Part shown: positions 26,234-35,532 of the stretch, one piece after another | How positions within the stretch are numbered: position 1 is the first letter of the stretch | How the letters are laid out: every line of letters begins with the position of its first letter | From: Alphaproteobacteria bacterium | GTDB taxonomy: Bacteria > Pseudomonadota > Alphaproteobacteria > Rickettsiales > SXRF01 | Direction of reading: 5' to 3' | DNA length: 64,000 bases | NCBI GenBank assembly: GCA_020049775.1 | Contig: JAGVLO010000009.1 | Coordinates: forward strand, 21,079 to 85,078 | Notes under the pieces: model-generated | Database searches by the model: none | What the model saw: the letters and a program-made list of their open reading frames with translations, nothing else | What the model was told of the DNA's origin: nothing | Translations under genes and position numbers: made by a program

Positions 26234-26301
26234 GCACCTGTTTATATTCAAATGACCCCTGCCCTGATGGCACAAGGCTCCCCGCCTTGTGCCATTTTTT
26301 T
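26234..26301 (+). ncRNA. Putative FNR-controlled small RNA, about 68 nt
   Basis: The FNR box centred at 26194.5, a -10-like GATAAA at 26222-26227 and a strong intrinsic terminator ending at 26301 define a transcript starting near 26234. It has no convincing reading frame. Upstream of the terminator hairpin is a C-rich, probably single-stranded stretch (ACCCCTGCCCTG) of the kind small RNAs use to mask ribosome sites. The setting recalls enterobacterial FnrS, but no sequence likeness is claimed. The alternative is that this is only the leaderless tail and terminator of the regulator mRNA. Confidence 0.45.
26269..26301 (+). terminator. Rho-independent terminator
   Basis: A perfect 10-bp stem, GGCACAAGGC/GCCTTGTGCC, with loop TCCCC, is followed by A and seven T. 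It would end transcripts from the regulator gene and from the promoter implied by the box at 26188. Confidence 0.9.
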
Positions 26302-26385
26302 AGCGCATGACCTCACAACATTATATTTGATGCCGCCGATAAGATGATAGCCGAATCTAGTAATCTTTTCATGTTGTTAGATGTA

Positions 26386-26399
26386 TTGACCGTGGTCAA
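26386..26399. promoter_or_regulatory. FNR/Crp-family box upstream of the cbb3 operon
   Basis: TTGACCGTGGTCAA is the third perfect TTGAC-N4-GTCAA palindrome. It lies 56 bp before the 47-codon gene that leads the cco operon, right for activation of the oxidase under low oxygen. Confidence 0.8.
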
Positions 26400-26455
26400 A
26401 TACATGCGAGGCAGCACATAGTAGCCTAGCAATTCCATACAGTATTGAGGGGGTT

Positions 26456-26599
26456 ATGTTTTATCGTTTTCTTATGATACTCAGCGTGGTGATAGTCACG
26501 GCACATTGCGACAAGCTGCTTTACAAAAAGGATGCGGAGGAAGCGCCGCAAGACACACAAACGCCGCAGCAACAATCCAGTGAGCGGGAAGCCACATGA
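26456..26599 (+). CDS. 47-residue membrane protein leading the cco operon
   Basis: ATG at 26456 follows TGAGGGGG. The product has one N-terminal hydrophobic segment ([18 protein letters not shown]) and a polar Gln/Glu-rich tail. Its stop overlaps the ccoN start as ATGA, which strongly supports translation. It is not CcoQ or CcoS, both of which occur later in the operon. It is the first gene after the FNR box and may be an extra small oxidase subunit or an assembly aid. I do not recognise a family. Confidence 0.65.
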   Translation: MFYRFLMILSVVIVTAHCDKLLYKKDAEEAPQDTQTPQQQSSEREAT

Positions 26600-28011
26600 G
26601 CACAAGGCCCTTACCCGATTATAACGATGACATAGTAAAATTATTCACCCTCGCCTCCGTATTCTGGGGAGTGGTGGGTATGCTGGTAGGGCTGGTGATT
26701 GCCCTGCAGCTGTGTTTTCCGTGGCTGAACTTTGAACCCTATTTTTCCTTTGGACGCCTGCGCCCTGTCCATACATCGGGGGTTATTTTTGCGTTTGGCG
26801 GCAACGTGCTTTTCGCCACCAGCTATTTTGTCGTCCAGCGCACCTGCCGCACGCGGCTATGGAACGACAAGCTGGCGTTTTTTACTTTCTGGGGATACCA
26901 ACTGTTCATTGTAATGGCCGCCGTAGGCTATGTGTTTGGCGTCACGCAGAGTAAGGAATATGCCGAACCGGAATGGTATGCCGATCTATGGCTGACGCTA
27001 GTCTGGGTTTCTTATCTGCTGATTTTTATGATGACGCTTCGCAACCGAGAAGAACCGCATATTTACGTCGCCAACTGGTTTTATCTGGGATTCATCGCCA
27101 CGGTTGCCGTGCTGCACCTTGTCAACAACGTCTCACTGCCCGTATCGCTCATGGATGCTAAAAGTTATTCACTGTGGTCTGGCGTGCAGAGCGCTATGAT
27201 TCAATGGTGGTATGCGCACAACGCTGTTGGTTTTTTCCTGACGGCAGGATTCCTTGGCATCATGTATTATTTTATACCCAAGCGCGCCAACCGCCCGATT
27301 TATTCTTACCGTCTTTCTATCCTGCATTTCTGGTCGCTTATTTTTATCTATATGTGGGCGGGACCGCACCATTTACTCTATACAGCGCTGCCAGATTGGG
27401 CGCAGACGCTGGGCATGACCTTTTCCATTATGCTGTGGATGCCATCATGGGGCGGCATGATTAACGGTATCATGACGCTGTCCGGCGCATGGCACAAGTT
27501 GCGTGAAGACCCGGTGCTACAATTCATGATTATCGCCCTGGCATTCTACGGCATGAGTACGTTTGAAGGCCCGCTGATGTCGATTAAGGAAGTGAACGCC
27601 CTGTCGCATTATACCGACTGGACCATCGGCCATGTGCATTCAGGCGCTTTGGGCTGGGTCGCGTTTATCAGCTTTGGCGCACTGTACCATCTTGTTCCGG
27701 TATTGTGGAAACGCCCCGAGCTGTACTCCATGCGCCTTGTCAGCTTTCATCTGTGGATTTCCACTTTTGGCATCGTGCTATACATCACCGCCATGTGGAT
27801 TGCCGGTATCATGCAGGGGCTGATGTGGAGGTCATACGATGATATGGGCTTCCTCACCTATTCCTTTGCAGAAACCGTACAGGCCTTGCATCCCTACTAT
27901 CTGATACGCGCACTCGGTGGGGCGCTCTATCTGGCTGGCATGCTGATCATGGTCTATAACTTGTACAAGACCATTTGCCCTGGTTGCCGGAAGGAGACCG
28001 CAGCATGCTAG
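26596..28011 (+). CDS. ccoN: cbb3-type cytochrome c oxidase subunit I
   Basis: 471 residues, full length for CcoN, with about twelve membrane helices. Haem b, haem b3 and CuB ligand histidines lie in [40 protein letters not shown] and [11 protein letters not shown]. This is the catalytic subunit that reduces oxygen with high affinity and pumps protons in the inner membrane. It is coupled to the 47-residue gene upstream and overlaps ccoO by 7 bp. Confidence 0.97.
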   Translation: MSTRPLPDYNDDIVKLFTLASVFWGVVGMLVGLVIALQLCFPWLNFEPYFSFGRLRPVHTSGVIFAFGGNVLFATSYFVVQRTCRTRLWNDKLAFFTFWGYQLFIVMAAVGYVFGVTQSKEYAEPEWYADLWLTLVWVSYLLIFMMTLRNREEPHIYVANWFYLGFIATVAVLHLVNNVSLPVSLMDAKSYSLWSGVQSAMIQWWYAHNAVGFFLTAGFLGIMYYFIPKRANRPIYSYRLSILHFWSLIFIYMWAGPHHLLYTALPDWAQTLGMTFSIMLWMPSWGGMINGIMTLSGAWHKLREDPVLQFMIIALAFYGMSTFEGPLMSIKEVNALSHYTDWTIGHVHSGALGWVAFISFGALYHLVPVLWKRPELYSMRLVSFHLWISTFGIVLYITAMWIAGIMQGLMWRSYDDMGFLTYSFAETVQALHPYYLIRALGGALYLAGMLIMVYNLYKTICPGCRKETAAC

Positions 28012-28757
28012 ACAACCATAAAAAAATTGAAAAAAATTCCCTGTTGCTTCTGGTGTTGTCACTGCTGGTCGTGTCGATTGGCGGTTTGGTGGAAATCGTG
28101 CCGTTGTTTCGTATTGAAACCACCATCGAGCCGGTCAAGGGCGTACGCCCCTATACCCCACTGGAACTGGCAGGGCAAAACATCTACATCCGCGAAAACT
28201 GCTCCAGCTGCCACAGCCAGCAAATCCGCACACTTCGCGACGAAGTGGCACGTTACGGCCATTATTCACTCGCCGCAGAAAGCATGTATGATCATCCCTT
28301 CCTGTGGGGCAGCAAGCGCACAGGGCCAGACCTTGCGCGCGTAGGCGGTAAGTATTCCGACGAGTGGCATGTAGCACATTTGAAAGACCCGCGCTCGGTA
28401 GTGCCGGAATCCATCATGCCTACCTATGCGTTTCTGATGAATCAGGGTGCTGACCTGCGCCGCATCGCCGACCACCTGAAAACACTCAGGGCAGCGGGCG
28501 TTCCCTATACGGACGACATGATTGAAAACGCCTATAACGATGCTATCGGCCAAGCTTCCGGCGAAGCCATGGCGGAGGGCTTGCGCCAACGTTATGGCAA
28601 GAAGGTCACCGCGCGCGATTTCGATGACCAACCCAACCTGGTATCGGAGATGGATGCGCTGGTGGCCTATTTGCAAAAGCTGGGAACGGACATCGATTTC
28701 AAGGATTACGATCCGGATATGATGCCCCAGAACCCTGTAAATGCCAAGGATAAGTGA
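28005..28757 (+). CDS. ccoO: cbb3-type oxidase monohaem cytochrome c subunit
   Basis: 250 residues from ATG 28005, chosen over an upstream in-frame start because AAGGAG sits nine bases before it. One N-terminal membrane helix (about 11-32) anchors a periplasmic cytochrome c domain whose haem site is [11 protein letters not shown]. The later methionine in [10 protein letters not shown] is the axial ligand. It carries electrons to the CcoN active site. Confidence 0.96.
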   Translation: MLDNHKKIEKNSLLLLVLSLLVVSIGGLVEIVPLFRIETTIEPVKGVRPYTPLELAGQNIYIRENCSSCHSQQIRTLRDEVARYGHYSLAAESMYDHPFLWGSKRTGPDLARVGGKYSDEWHVAHLKDPRSVVPESIMPTYAFLMNQGADLRRIADHLKTLRAAGVPYTDDMIENAYNDAIGQASGEAMAEGLRQRYGKKVTARDFDDQPNLVSEMDALVAYLQKLGTDIDFKDYDPDMMPQNPVNAKDK

Positions 28758-28758
28758 T

Positions 28759-28917
28759 ATGAGTTTTCTTTTGATGAATACCGGACTGATTGCAACGCTG
28801 CTGTTTTTCGGCGTGTTTTCCGGCATTGTGCTGTGGGCATACTGGCCCGCCAATAAGGAGCGCCTGCAGAACCATGCCTATATTCCGCTGAAGGAGGGTG
28901 AACATGGCGGGCAATAA
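28759..28917 (+). CDS. ccoQ: cbb3-type oxidase small subunit CcoQ
   Basis: 52 residues with one membrane helix (TLLFFGVFSGIVLWAYWP) and a polar tail, the usual form of CcoQ. It starts 1 bp after the ccoO stop and overlaps ccoP by 14 bp, exactly where ccoQ is expected. CcoQ stabilises the oxidase complex. Assignment rests on position and form, since the family is weakly conserved. Confidence 0.85.
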   Translation: MSFLLMNTGLIATLLFFGVFSGIVLWAYWPANKERLQNHAYIPLKEGEHGGQ

Positions 28918-29779
28918 AGAAAAAGACCCCATAAGCGGCGCGGAAACCACCGGCCATGAATGGGATGGGCTGAAAGAACTCAATATTCCCGCACCGCGCT
29001 GGTGGCTGTGGGTTTTCTTGATTACCATCATCTGGGCCGTCGGCTACTGGGTACTCTATCCTGCATGGCCGACACTCACCGGCAACACTAAAGGCGCAAA
29101 GGAATGGACACAGCATAGAGAGCTGCAGGAAAAGCAGGCGCTGATTGCCGAACGCCAGCAGAAATACCTTGAGCAGTTCCGTAAGGTAAAACTGGAAGAC
29201 ATTACTAAAAACCGTGAAATCTATGAGTTCGCCCGCGCAGGTGGCGCTGCCGCATTCAAGGAACATTGCGCGGCCTGCCACGGCACGGGTGCTGCCGGAA
29301 GCAAAGGTTATCCTAACCTCAATGACGATGACTGGCTGTGGGGCGGTACGCTGGCCGAAATCTACACCACACTGAAAACCGGTATTCGTTCTGACCATCC
29401 AGATACACACTTTGCGCAGATGCCCGCGTTCGGCAGGGACGGATTGCTGAAACCGTCCGAGGTACGCGACGTGGTAGAGTTTGTGCAGAAGCTGCATGAA
29501 GGCGGCAAAGCAGAGCAAACGCCAAGTTACCTCAATGGCAAAACAATTTATACCGCGCAGTGCGCCGCCTGTCACGGAGAACAGGGACAAGGCGACCGCA
29601 GCAAGGGCGCGCCCAAACTTAACGACGCCATCTGGCTGTATGGCAATGACAAGGCATCGATTATTGAAACCATCACCAATGCCAGAAACGGCGTGATGCC
29701 TACATGGGAAAACCGCCTGAGCGACGATACGCTGCGCCAGTTGACCATCTACATCCATTCGCTGGGCGGAGGGGAATAG
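28904..29779 (+). CDS. ccoP: cbb3-type oxidase dihaem cytochrome c subunit
   Basis: 291 residues from ATG 28904 behind AAGGAGG. Two c-type haem sites, CAACHGTG and CAACHGEQ, lie in tandem cytochrome domains. An N-terminal membrane helix (about 29-50, WWLWVFLITIIWAVGYWVLY) anchors it, and the preceding segment contains the usual TTGHEWDGLKELN. It accepts electrons from soluble or membrane cytochromes and passes them to CcoO. Confidence 0.96.
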   Translation: MAGNKEKDPISGAETTGHEWDGLKELNIPAPRWWLWVFLITIIWAVGYWVLYPAWPTLTGNTKGAKEWTQHRELQEKQALIAERQQKYLEQFRKVKLEDITKNREIYEFARAGGAAAFKEHCAACHGTGAAGSKGYPNLNDDDWLWGGTLAEIYTTLKTGIRSDHPDTHFAQMPAFGRDGLLKPSEVRDVVEFVQKLHEGGKAEQTPSYLNGKTIYTAQCAACHGEQGQGDRSKGAPKLNDAIWLYGNDKASIIETITNARNGVMPTWENRLSDDTLRQLTIYIHSLGGGE

Positions 29780-29785
29780 CAAGCC

Positions 29786-31198
29786 ATGTCCGATGGCGTC
29801 AACCTATTTGCCAAGCAGCGCAGCATTTACCCGCGGCGTGTGTGGGGTAAATACCGCAAGCTGAAATGGGTGAGCATGATCACTCTGCTGTTCATATATT
29901 ATTTTACGCCATGGCTACGCTGGGATCGTGGCCTCAATGCGCCGGACCAGGCCATACTGATTGATATGCCCGGGCGGCGCGCCTATTTCTTTTTTATCGA
30001 AATCTGGCCGCAGGAAGTTTATTACCTGACAGGTATCTTGATTTTAGCTGCCATCGGATTATTTTTTGTCACATCACTTTTTGGCCGCGTATGGTGCGGC
30101 TATGCCTGCCCGCAGACCGTGTGGACCGATCTGTTTATCTGGGTGGAACGCATTGTGCAGGGTGACCGCAACGCCCGCATGAAGCTCGACCAGTCAAAGC
30201 TCACCTTCGAGAAAATCTGGAAAAAAGGACTGACGCACATCATATGGCTGTTCATTGGATTATGCACCGGCGGCGCATGGGTATTTTATTTCAATGACGC
30301 TCCTACACTCTTTGAGCAAATTATCCATTTTGATGTACCGTGGAGTGTCGGCAGCTGGATTCTTGCCTTGACATTCTCTACGTATCTCATGGCTGGCTAT
30401 GCACGCGAACAGGTCTGCACCTATATGTGCCCTTATGCGCGGTTTCAGTCCGCCATGTTCGACAAGGACACACTGGTTATTTCTTACGACAAGGACCGCG
30501 GCGAACCGCGCGGCAAGCACAAGCAGGGCGACAGCTGGGAAGGACGCGGCCATTGCATTGATTGTGACTCCTGCGTCATTGTCTGTCCTATGGGTATTGA
30601 TATACGCAATGGCCTGCAGATGGAATGTATCGCCTGCGGCCTGTGCGTGGACGCATGCAATAATGTGATGGAAAAGATCGGCCTACCCCAAGGACTGATA
30701 CGCTATGACACACAAAGCAACTATGAAGCGCGCAAATCAGGCAGCAGCGTTGCCAGCAGGCTGCAACTTATGCGCCCGCGCACTGTTTACTATGCAGTCA
30801 TATTGTCCATCGTCGGTGGCATCATGCTATACGGCTTGCTGATGCGATCGCCGCTGGAACTCAACGTTATCCACGCCCGCAACCCGCTGTTCGTGCAGCT
30901 ATCTGACGGCAGCATCCGCAACAACTATACCATCAAAATACTGAACAAAACGCATGACGACCGCAGCTATACATTGACTGTAGAGGGTATCGGCGCTGCG
31001 GCCATGAAAGTGGAAGCAGCGGGCGAAGTACAAACCGATGCCATACCGGTATTTGCAGACAGTGTTGGTGAATTCAGGGTGTTGCTCGCGGCCATGCCGG
31101 GTGGCAGCCAGATACGTCACAAGATAATCTTTACGATTACCGATAACCAGACTAAACAAAGCTATAGCCACGAAAGCATATTTATTGCCGGGCAGTAA
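29786..31198 (+). CDS. ccoG: Cytochrome c oxidase accessory protein CcoG (FixG/RdxA)
   Basis: 470 residues with about five membrane helices and a polyferredoxin part. Cysteine clusters are VWCGYACPQTVW, CTYMCPYARFQ, CIDCDSCVIVCPMG and CIACGLCVDACN, the last two being [4Fe-4S] sites. A C-terminal immunoglobulin-like periplasmic domain follows. CcoG reduces Cu(II) to Cu(I) for cbb3 assembly. It starts 6 bp after ccoP. Confidence 0.95.
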   Translation: MSDGVNLFAKQRSIYPRRVWGKYRKLKWVSMITLLFIYYFTPWLRWDRGLNAPDQAILIDMPGRRAYFFFIEIWPQEVYYLTGILILAAIGLFFVTSLFGRVWCGYACPQTVWTDLFIWVERIVQGDRNARMKLDQSKLTFEKIWKKGLTHIIWLFIGLCTGGAWVFYFNDAPTLFEQIIHFDVPWSVGSWILALTFSTYLMAGYAREQVCTYMCPYARFQSAMFDKDTLVISYDKDRGEPRGKHKQGDSWEGRGHCIDCDSCVIVCPMGIDIRNGLQMECIACGLCVDACNNVMEKIGLPQGLIRYDTQSNYEARKSGSSVASRLQLMRPRTVYYAVILSIVGGIMLYGLLMRSPLELNVIHARNPLFVQLSDGSIRNNYTIKILNKTHDDRSYTLTVEGIGAAAMKVEAAGEVQTDAIPVFADSVGEFRVLLAAMPGGSQIRHKIIFTITDNQTKQSYSHESIFIAGQ

Positions 31199-31203
31199 CC
31201 GCT

Positions 31204-31689
31204 ATGCAGAATTCGACCCCACGCCCATCCGACCGCTGGATACCATGGATTATCGTATCCTTCTTTGTTGCGTTTATTATTCCGCTGGCATGGTTTACAT
31301 GGCTTTCGGTTGATACCTACACCGGACAGGTCACCAGCAACGCCTACGAGAAGGGCCTGACGTATAATAGCACCATCGCCCATGCCGAAGCACAGCAACA
31401 GCTGGGCTGGAAAACGGACGTAAAAACAAAAGCCGATGCAGACGGCGTACAGGTGCGTTTCCAACTCAAGGATAAACAAGGCCAACCTGTTAACGACGCC
31501 GCTGTACTTGTCCGTTTCACCCGCACAACCCAAAGTGGCCATGACAGTGAAATCACCCTGAAACCGCAGGCGCAAGGCACTTATGAAGGCAGCATCAAGC
31601 TGGAACTGCCCGGATTGTGGAACATGCGTATTTCCGTGAGCAAAGGCGAGCATAACTACCAGCAATCACAAAATATCACAGTCCAATGA
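31204..31689 (+). CDS. ccoH: cbb3 oxidase assembly protein CcoH (FixH)
   Basis: 161 residues: an N-terminal membrane helix (WIPWIIVSFFVAFIIPLAWF) followed by a periplasmic beta domain with GLTYNSTIAHAEAQQQLGW and the ending GLWNMRISVSKGE typical of FixH. It helps bring subunits and copper together. The operon order ccoG-ccoH-ccoI confirms it. It overlaps ccoI by ATGA. Confidence 0.92.
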   Translation: MQNSTPRPSDRWIPWIIVSFFVAFIIPLAWFTWLSVDTYTGQVTSNAYEKGLTYNSTIAHAEAQQQLGWKTDVKTKADADGVQVRFQLKDKQGQPVNDAAVLVRFTRTTQSGHDSEITLKPQAQGTYEGSIKLELPGLWNMRISVSKGEHNYQQSQNITVQ

Positions 31690-33857
31690 ACACACAGGCA
31701 GATGTTTCCCATTTCGTGGATCATGATGTAAAGGACGGCAGCAACCGCCTGTACCTGATGGTAGACGGCATGCGCTGCGCCTCCTGCGCGTGGGCGATTG
31801 AATCGGCACTGAATTCAGAAAACAATGTTAATGCACGCATCAACCTGTCCACCAAACGTTTGGTCGTAACCTGGAAAGGTGCTGCCGAAAAAGGTAACGC
31901 GCTGGTTGCTAAAGTCACGGCGCTTGGCTATCGATTTACCCCGTTTGATGCCGGAGCGCAGAAAAGCGCCGAAGCTTCGGAAGAAAAATTCCTGCTTAAA
32001 TGTATTGCCGTTTCCGGATTTGCGTCCGGAAACATCATGCTGTTCTCGCTCGCGCTGTGGTTTTCCAGCCATGACGGCATGGACGTCGCCACACGTGACA
32101 TGATGCACTGGGTATCGGGCCTGATTGCCCTGCCCGCCATCATCTACTCCGGCATCCCTTACTATATTTCCGCATGGAATGCACTCAGGCGCGGTCACAC
32201 CAACATGGACGTACCCATATCGCTGGCTGTCATACTTGCAACGGCTATGAGCATTTTAGAAACCTTCCGCCATGGTGATTATGTCTATTTCGATTCGGCC
32301 ACCATGTTGCTTTTTTTCCTGCTGATAGGACGCTATCTGGACAAAAAGGCGCGCGGGCAGGCACGCGCAGCTGCGCAGGATTTATTGGCCATGATGCAGG
32401 GCTTCGCCACCATCCGCGAAGGGCAGACAACGCGCAGCATCCCCATACGCGACGTCATGGCCGGCATGCAGTTGGTAGTTGCCGCCGGTGAAAAAATTGC
32501 CGCTGACGGTGAGGTAACATCCGGCATTTCCGATGTGGATACCAGCCTGATTACCGGCGAAACCATTCCCCAGCCTGTGCAGACGGGCACAAAACTTTTC
32601 TCCGGCACCGTGAATATCACCGCACCTATTGAGGTAAAAGTATCTGCCGCCAGTGAACATAGCCTGCTTGCCGACATCATCCGCCTGATGGAAAATGCCG
32701 AACAGGGGCAGGCCAATTATGTGCGTCTCGCCGACAGGGTCGCGCACTATTACACGCCGGTGGTGCATATACTGGCGCTGGCGGCGTTCCTTGGCTGGCT
32801 GGCTGCGGGCATGGCGTGGCAACCGGCATTGATGATTGCTACCACCGTACTCATCATCACCTGCCCGTGTGCGCTTGGGCTTGCCGTGCCTGCCGTGCAG
32901 GTGCTTGCCAGCAGCCGCCTGTTCAGGCAGGGCATGTTGCTCAAGTCGGGCGACGCGCTGGAGCGGCTGGCCGCCATCGATACCGTGGTATTCGATAAAA
33001 CCGGCACGCTGACGCTTGGCAGGCCGCAGCTGGCCAACCGCGAATCTATCAGCGACCATGACCTGCAGCTTGCCGCCTCGCTCGCCGCCCACAGCAGGCA
33101 CCCTCTCTCGCAAGCAGTAGCAAAAGCATGGCAGGGCAATATACTGCCTATGGCCATCACCGAAGAGCCAGGCAAAGGGCTATCCGCCACTTACGAAGGA
33201 GAGACGATTCAGTTAGGCAGGCGCAGCTGGTGCGGTGATGATGACGCCGCAAGCGATGCCACGCTGGAGCTGTGGCTGGCGGCAGAAGGCAGCCCGCCTG
33301 TGCGTTTCACCTTTACCGATATGCTGCGCGTTGATGCCAAAGACGTGGTGGCTAAGTTGCAGCAGAAAGGACTACATATTGTGCTGCTTTCAGGTGACCG
33401 GATGGAAGTAGTGCAATCAGTCGCACAAACACTCGGTATCAGCGATTTTGCAGCGGCCGTTACGCCTATTGAAAAAAGCGCGCGCATCAAGGCCCTGTCA
33501 GAGCAGGGGCGCCGCGTGCTGATGGTGGGTGACGGATTGAACGACGCGCCGTCGCTTGCCAGCGCTTACGTTTCCATATCCCCCTCCTCCGCCATTGATA
33601 TTACGCAGAACGCCGCCGACATCGTCTTTCAGGGCGAAAAACTACGGGCCATAACGGAAGCTTATTTCATAGCCTGCGCCAGCACAAAGCTGGTGAAGCA
33701 GAATTTTGTGCTTTCAATTGCCTATAATATCATTGCCGTTCCGGCGGCGGTGCTTGGCTACGTCACGCCATTGATTGCCGCTGTTGCCATGTCCAGTTCA
33801 TCACTGATTGTAGTGGCTAATGCCATGCGCCTTAAAGCCATGAACAAGAAAATATAG
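31686..33857 (+). CDS. ccoI: Copper-transporting P-type ATPase for cbb3 assembly
   Basis: 723 residues, P1B-type ATPase. The N-terminal heavy-metal domain has MRCASCAWAIE, the membrane copper site is CPCALG, the phosphorylation site is DKTGTLT, and the hinge is GDGLNDAP. Eight membrane helices fit the sequence. FixI/CcoI pumps copper out to the periplasm, slowly, for the CuB centre. It overlaps ccoH and ends 1 bp before ccoS. Confidence 0.95.
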   Translation: MNTQADVSHFVDHDVKDGSNRLYLMVDGMRCASCAWAIESALNSENNVNARINLSTKRLVVTWKGAAEKGNALVAKVTALGYRFTPFDAGAQKSAEASEEKFLLKCIAVSGFASGNIMLFSLALWFSSHDGMDVATRDMMHWVSGLIALPAIIYSGIPYYISAWNALRRGHTNMDVPISLAVILATAMSILETFRHGDYVYFDSATMLLFFLLIGRYLDKKARGQARAAAQDLLAMMQGFATIREGQTTRSIPIRDVMAGMQLVVAAGEKIAADGEVTSGISDVDTSLITGETIPQPVQTGTKLFSGTVNITAPIEVKVSAASEHSLLADIIRLMENAEQGQANYVRLADRVAHYYTPVVHILALAAFLGWLAAGMAWQPALMIATTVLIITCPCALGLAVPAVQVLASSRLFRQGMLLKSGDALERLAAIDTVVFDKTGTLTLGRPQLANRESISDHDLQLAASLAAHSRHPLSQAVAKAWQGNILPMAITEEPGKGLSATYEGETIQLGRRSWCGDDDAASDATLELWLAAEGSPPVRFTFTDMLRVDAKDVVAKLQQKGLHIVLLSGDRMEVVQSVAQTLGISDFAAAVTPIEKSARIKALSEQGRRVLMVGDGLNDAPSLASAYVSISPSSAIDITQNAADIVFQGEKLRAITEAYFIACASTKLVKQNFVLSIAYNIIAVPAAVLGYVTPLIAAVAMSSSSLIVVANAMRLKAMNKKI

Positions 33858-33858
33858 C

Positions 33859-34023
33859 ATGGGCATATTGATGTATCTTGTGCCTATCGCACTGACGCTC
33901 GGGTTGCTCGGGCTATATGGTTTTTTCTGGGCGCTGAACAACAACCAGTTTGACGATCCGGAAGGCAACGCCCAGCGCATACTACGCGACGATGACGAAA
34001 CCCCGCCAGCAAAAAAAGATTAG
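33859..34023 (+). CDS. ccoS: cbb3 oxidase maturation protein CcoS
   Basis: 54 residues with one N-terminal membrane helix (ILMYLVPIALTLGLLGLYGF) and the conserved FFWALNNNQFDDPEG that marks CcoS, which is needed for haem and copper insertion. It ends the cco operon, and its stop overlaps by 4 bp the stop of the convergent gene at 34020. Confidence 0.93.
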   Translation: MGILMYLVPIALTLGLLGLYGFFWALNNNQFDDPEGNAQRILRDDDETPPAKKD

Positions 34024-35372
34024 CCGATACCGTTGCCCTGCCCGCTAGCGCGCTGATCACGGTCACGCTGGGCATCAAGGCGCTGCGCGACGCTCTGCTC
34101 AGGCCGCAATACAGACTGCAGCTGGTCAATGGCCGCCACCACACTGCCAAAGCCTTTTTCGGCGGCCAGCTGGCGGCTATTCATAAACGTGCGCTGCAGT
34201 TCTACATCCTGTGACATGTCCGCCACAAGCTGCTGCAACTGTGTATATTGCGCCGCTTTCTGCGCATATTCCTGCAGTTTTCGGCCCAGCGTATCACCCG
34301 TATCTTCACGCGCAAAACGCCTGTCTATGGCATATAGCAGCAGCGCTACTTCCATGGCATCCTGCGGCGCGCCCATCACCGGTTCTTCGCCTGCCATGCG
34401 CGCAAACAATGCTAAATCATCATACAATGTTTTATATCCACAATCAGCGATGCGGCAGAATTCCAGCACCTGCTGCACGGCACGCACATGCTTTTTGAGC
34501 ATGCCGGAAAGCTGGCCACGATTCAGGCCACAGCCTGCAAACTGTGCGCCGCATGCGGCTTTCCCGCAATCGAGCAAGCCCTGCATCGTGTCGCTGATGA
34601 CGGACTCCACGCCGACAATATCGGAGATACGACGGAATTCAGCAGGCGGCCTGCGGTTGCGGTCTATGCCTTCCTTGCCGATGGAACGCAGTGCAAACAA
34701 CACAAACGCAGGGTAGGAATCCGGCTGCATCGGGTTTACCGGCTTGTCATTGGGCAGTGTGTATTGTGTGCTGTCCACGATTATCGAAACGCTCGGCAAT
34801 GCTTTCAGCGCACTGAACAAACGATCGGCTACCTCCTGATAAGCCCGCGTGTATTCCTGTTTTGCCGATTCCGGCACCTGTGAATGATCGCCGTACGACT
34901 TCACCAGTTCCTTGTAGCGGCGGATCATATCTGCATATTCTTCAAACAAAAGCTCCATGCCGTCAGGCACAACAAACATATTACCCATCATGTTGCCCTG
35001 CCTGCGCAGCATGACGTGCAAATCATCAGACAGTACAGTTACGGGCGCACGCTTATCCAGACGCGGAATAGGCATGTCCGAGCGCCTGTAGGACGACGCG
35101 CCGCGCGGATCATTGATGATTTCCTGCATGAATGCAGGACCGCTGGGGATGTGTGTATGCGTGGTGGGATTGACGGCAACGTCAATATGCGGATCACCAC
35201 CGATGCGGTTCATGAATATCATGGCATCAGTCAATGTCTCCAGCATATGGCCAAGCTGCTTCGACTCCACGTCATCCACCGAAACAGACGGACGCTCCGC
35301 CGTGCGGTAAGTAAGACGCCGCCGGAATTGCGGGCTGGCGAGATGTGCTTCCAACTCTCTATACGTTGTCAT
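34020..35372 (-). CDS. Unrecognised 450-residue protein
   Basis: A soluble, mostly helical protein with no signal peptide, membrane segment or nucleotide site. A small cysteine-rich stretch, LLDCGKAACGAQFAGCG (about residues 277-294), could bind metal. The last ~30 residues are Gln/Arg/Asp-rich and probably disordered. It converges with the cco operon, overlapping ccoS by 4 bp. In style (long, lone, helical, no homology by eye) it resembles the gene at 1890. Codon use is like the backbone, so it is not clearly acquired. Its start ATG has no strong ribosome site. Confidence 0.65.
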   Translation of the reverse strand: MTTYRELEAHLASPQFRRRLTYRTAERPSVSVDDVESKQLGHMLETLTDAMIFMNRIGGDPHIDVAVNPTTHTHIPSGPAFMQEIINDPRGASSYRRSDMPIPRLDKRAPVTVLSDDLHVMLRRQGNMMGNMFVVPDGMELLFEEYADMIRRYKELVKSYGDHSQVPESAKQEYTRAYQEVADRLFSALKALPSVSIIVDSTQYTLPNDKPVNPMQPDSYPAFVLFALRSIGKEGIDRNRRPPAEFRRISDIVGVESVISDTMQGLLDCGKAACGAQFAGCGLNRGQLSGMLKKHVRAVQQVLEFCRIADCGYKTLYDDLALFARMAGEEPVMGAPQDAMEVALLLYAIDRRFAREDTGDTLGRKLQEYAQKAAQYTQLQQLVADMSQDVELQRTFMNSRQLAAEKGFGSVVAAIDQLQSVLRPEQSVAQRLDAQRDRDQRASGQGNGIG

Positions 35373-35532
35373 TACGCAATCCCTGTTGCTCTAGTATTTG
35401 CGTTTAATCTGCCGCACTTTTTATTATTGATTTTATACGCGCTGCACAGGGCTAAAATACTAGCATCACCCAGTCCTGACTAGAAAAAATATGCGGCTTT
35501 ATTTTGGTCTTTTATTTCAGGCGATTATGCGT

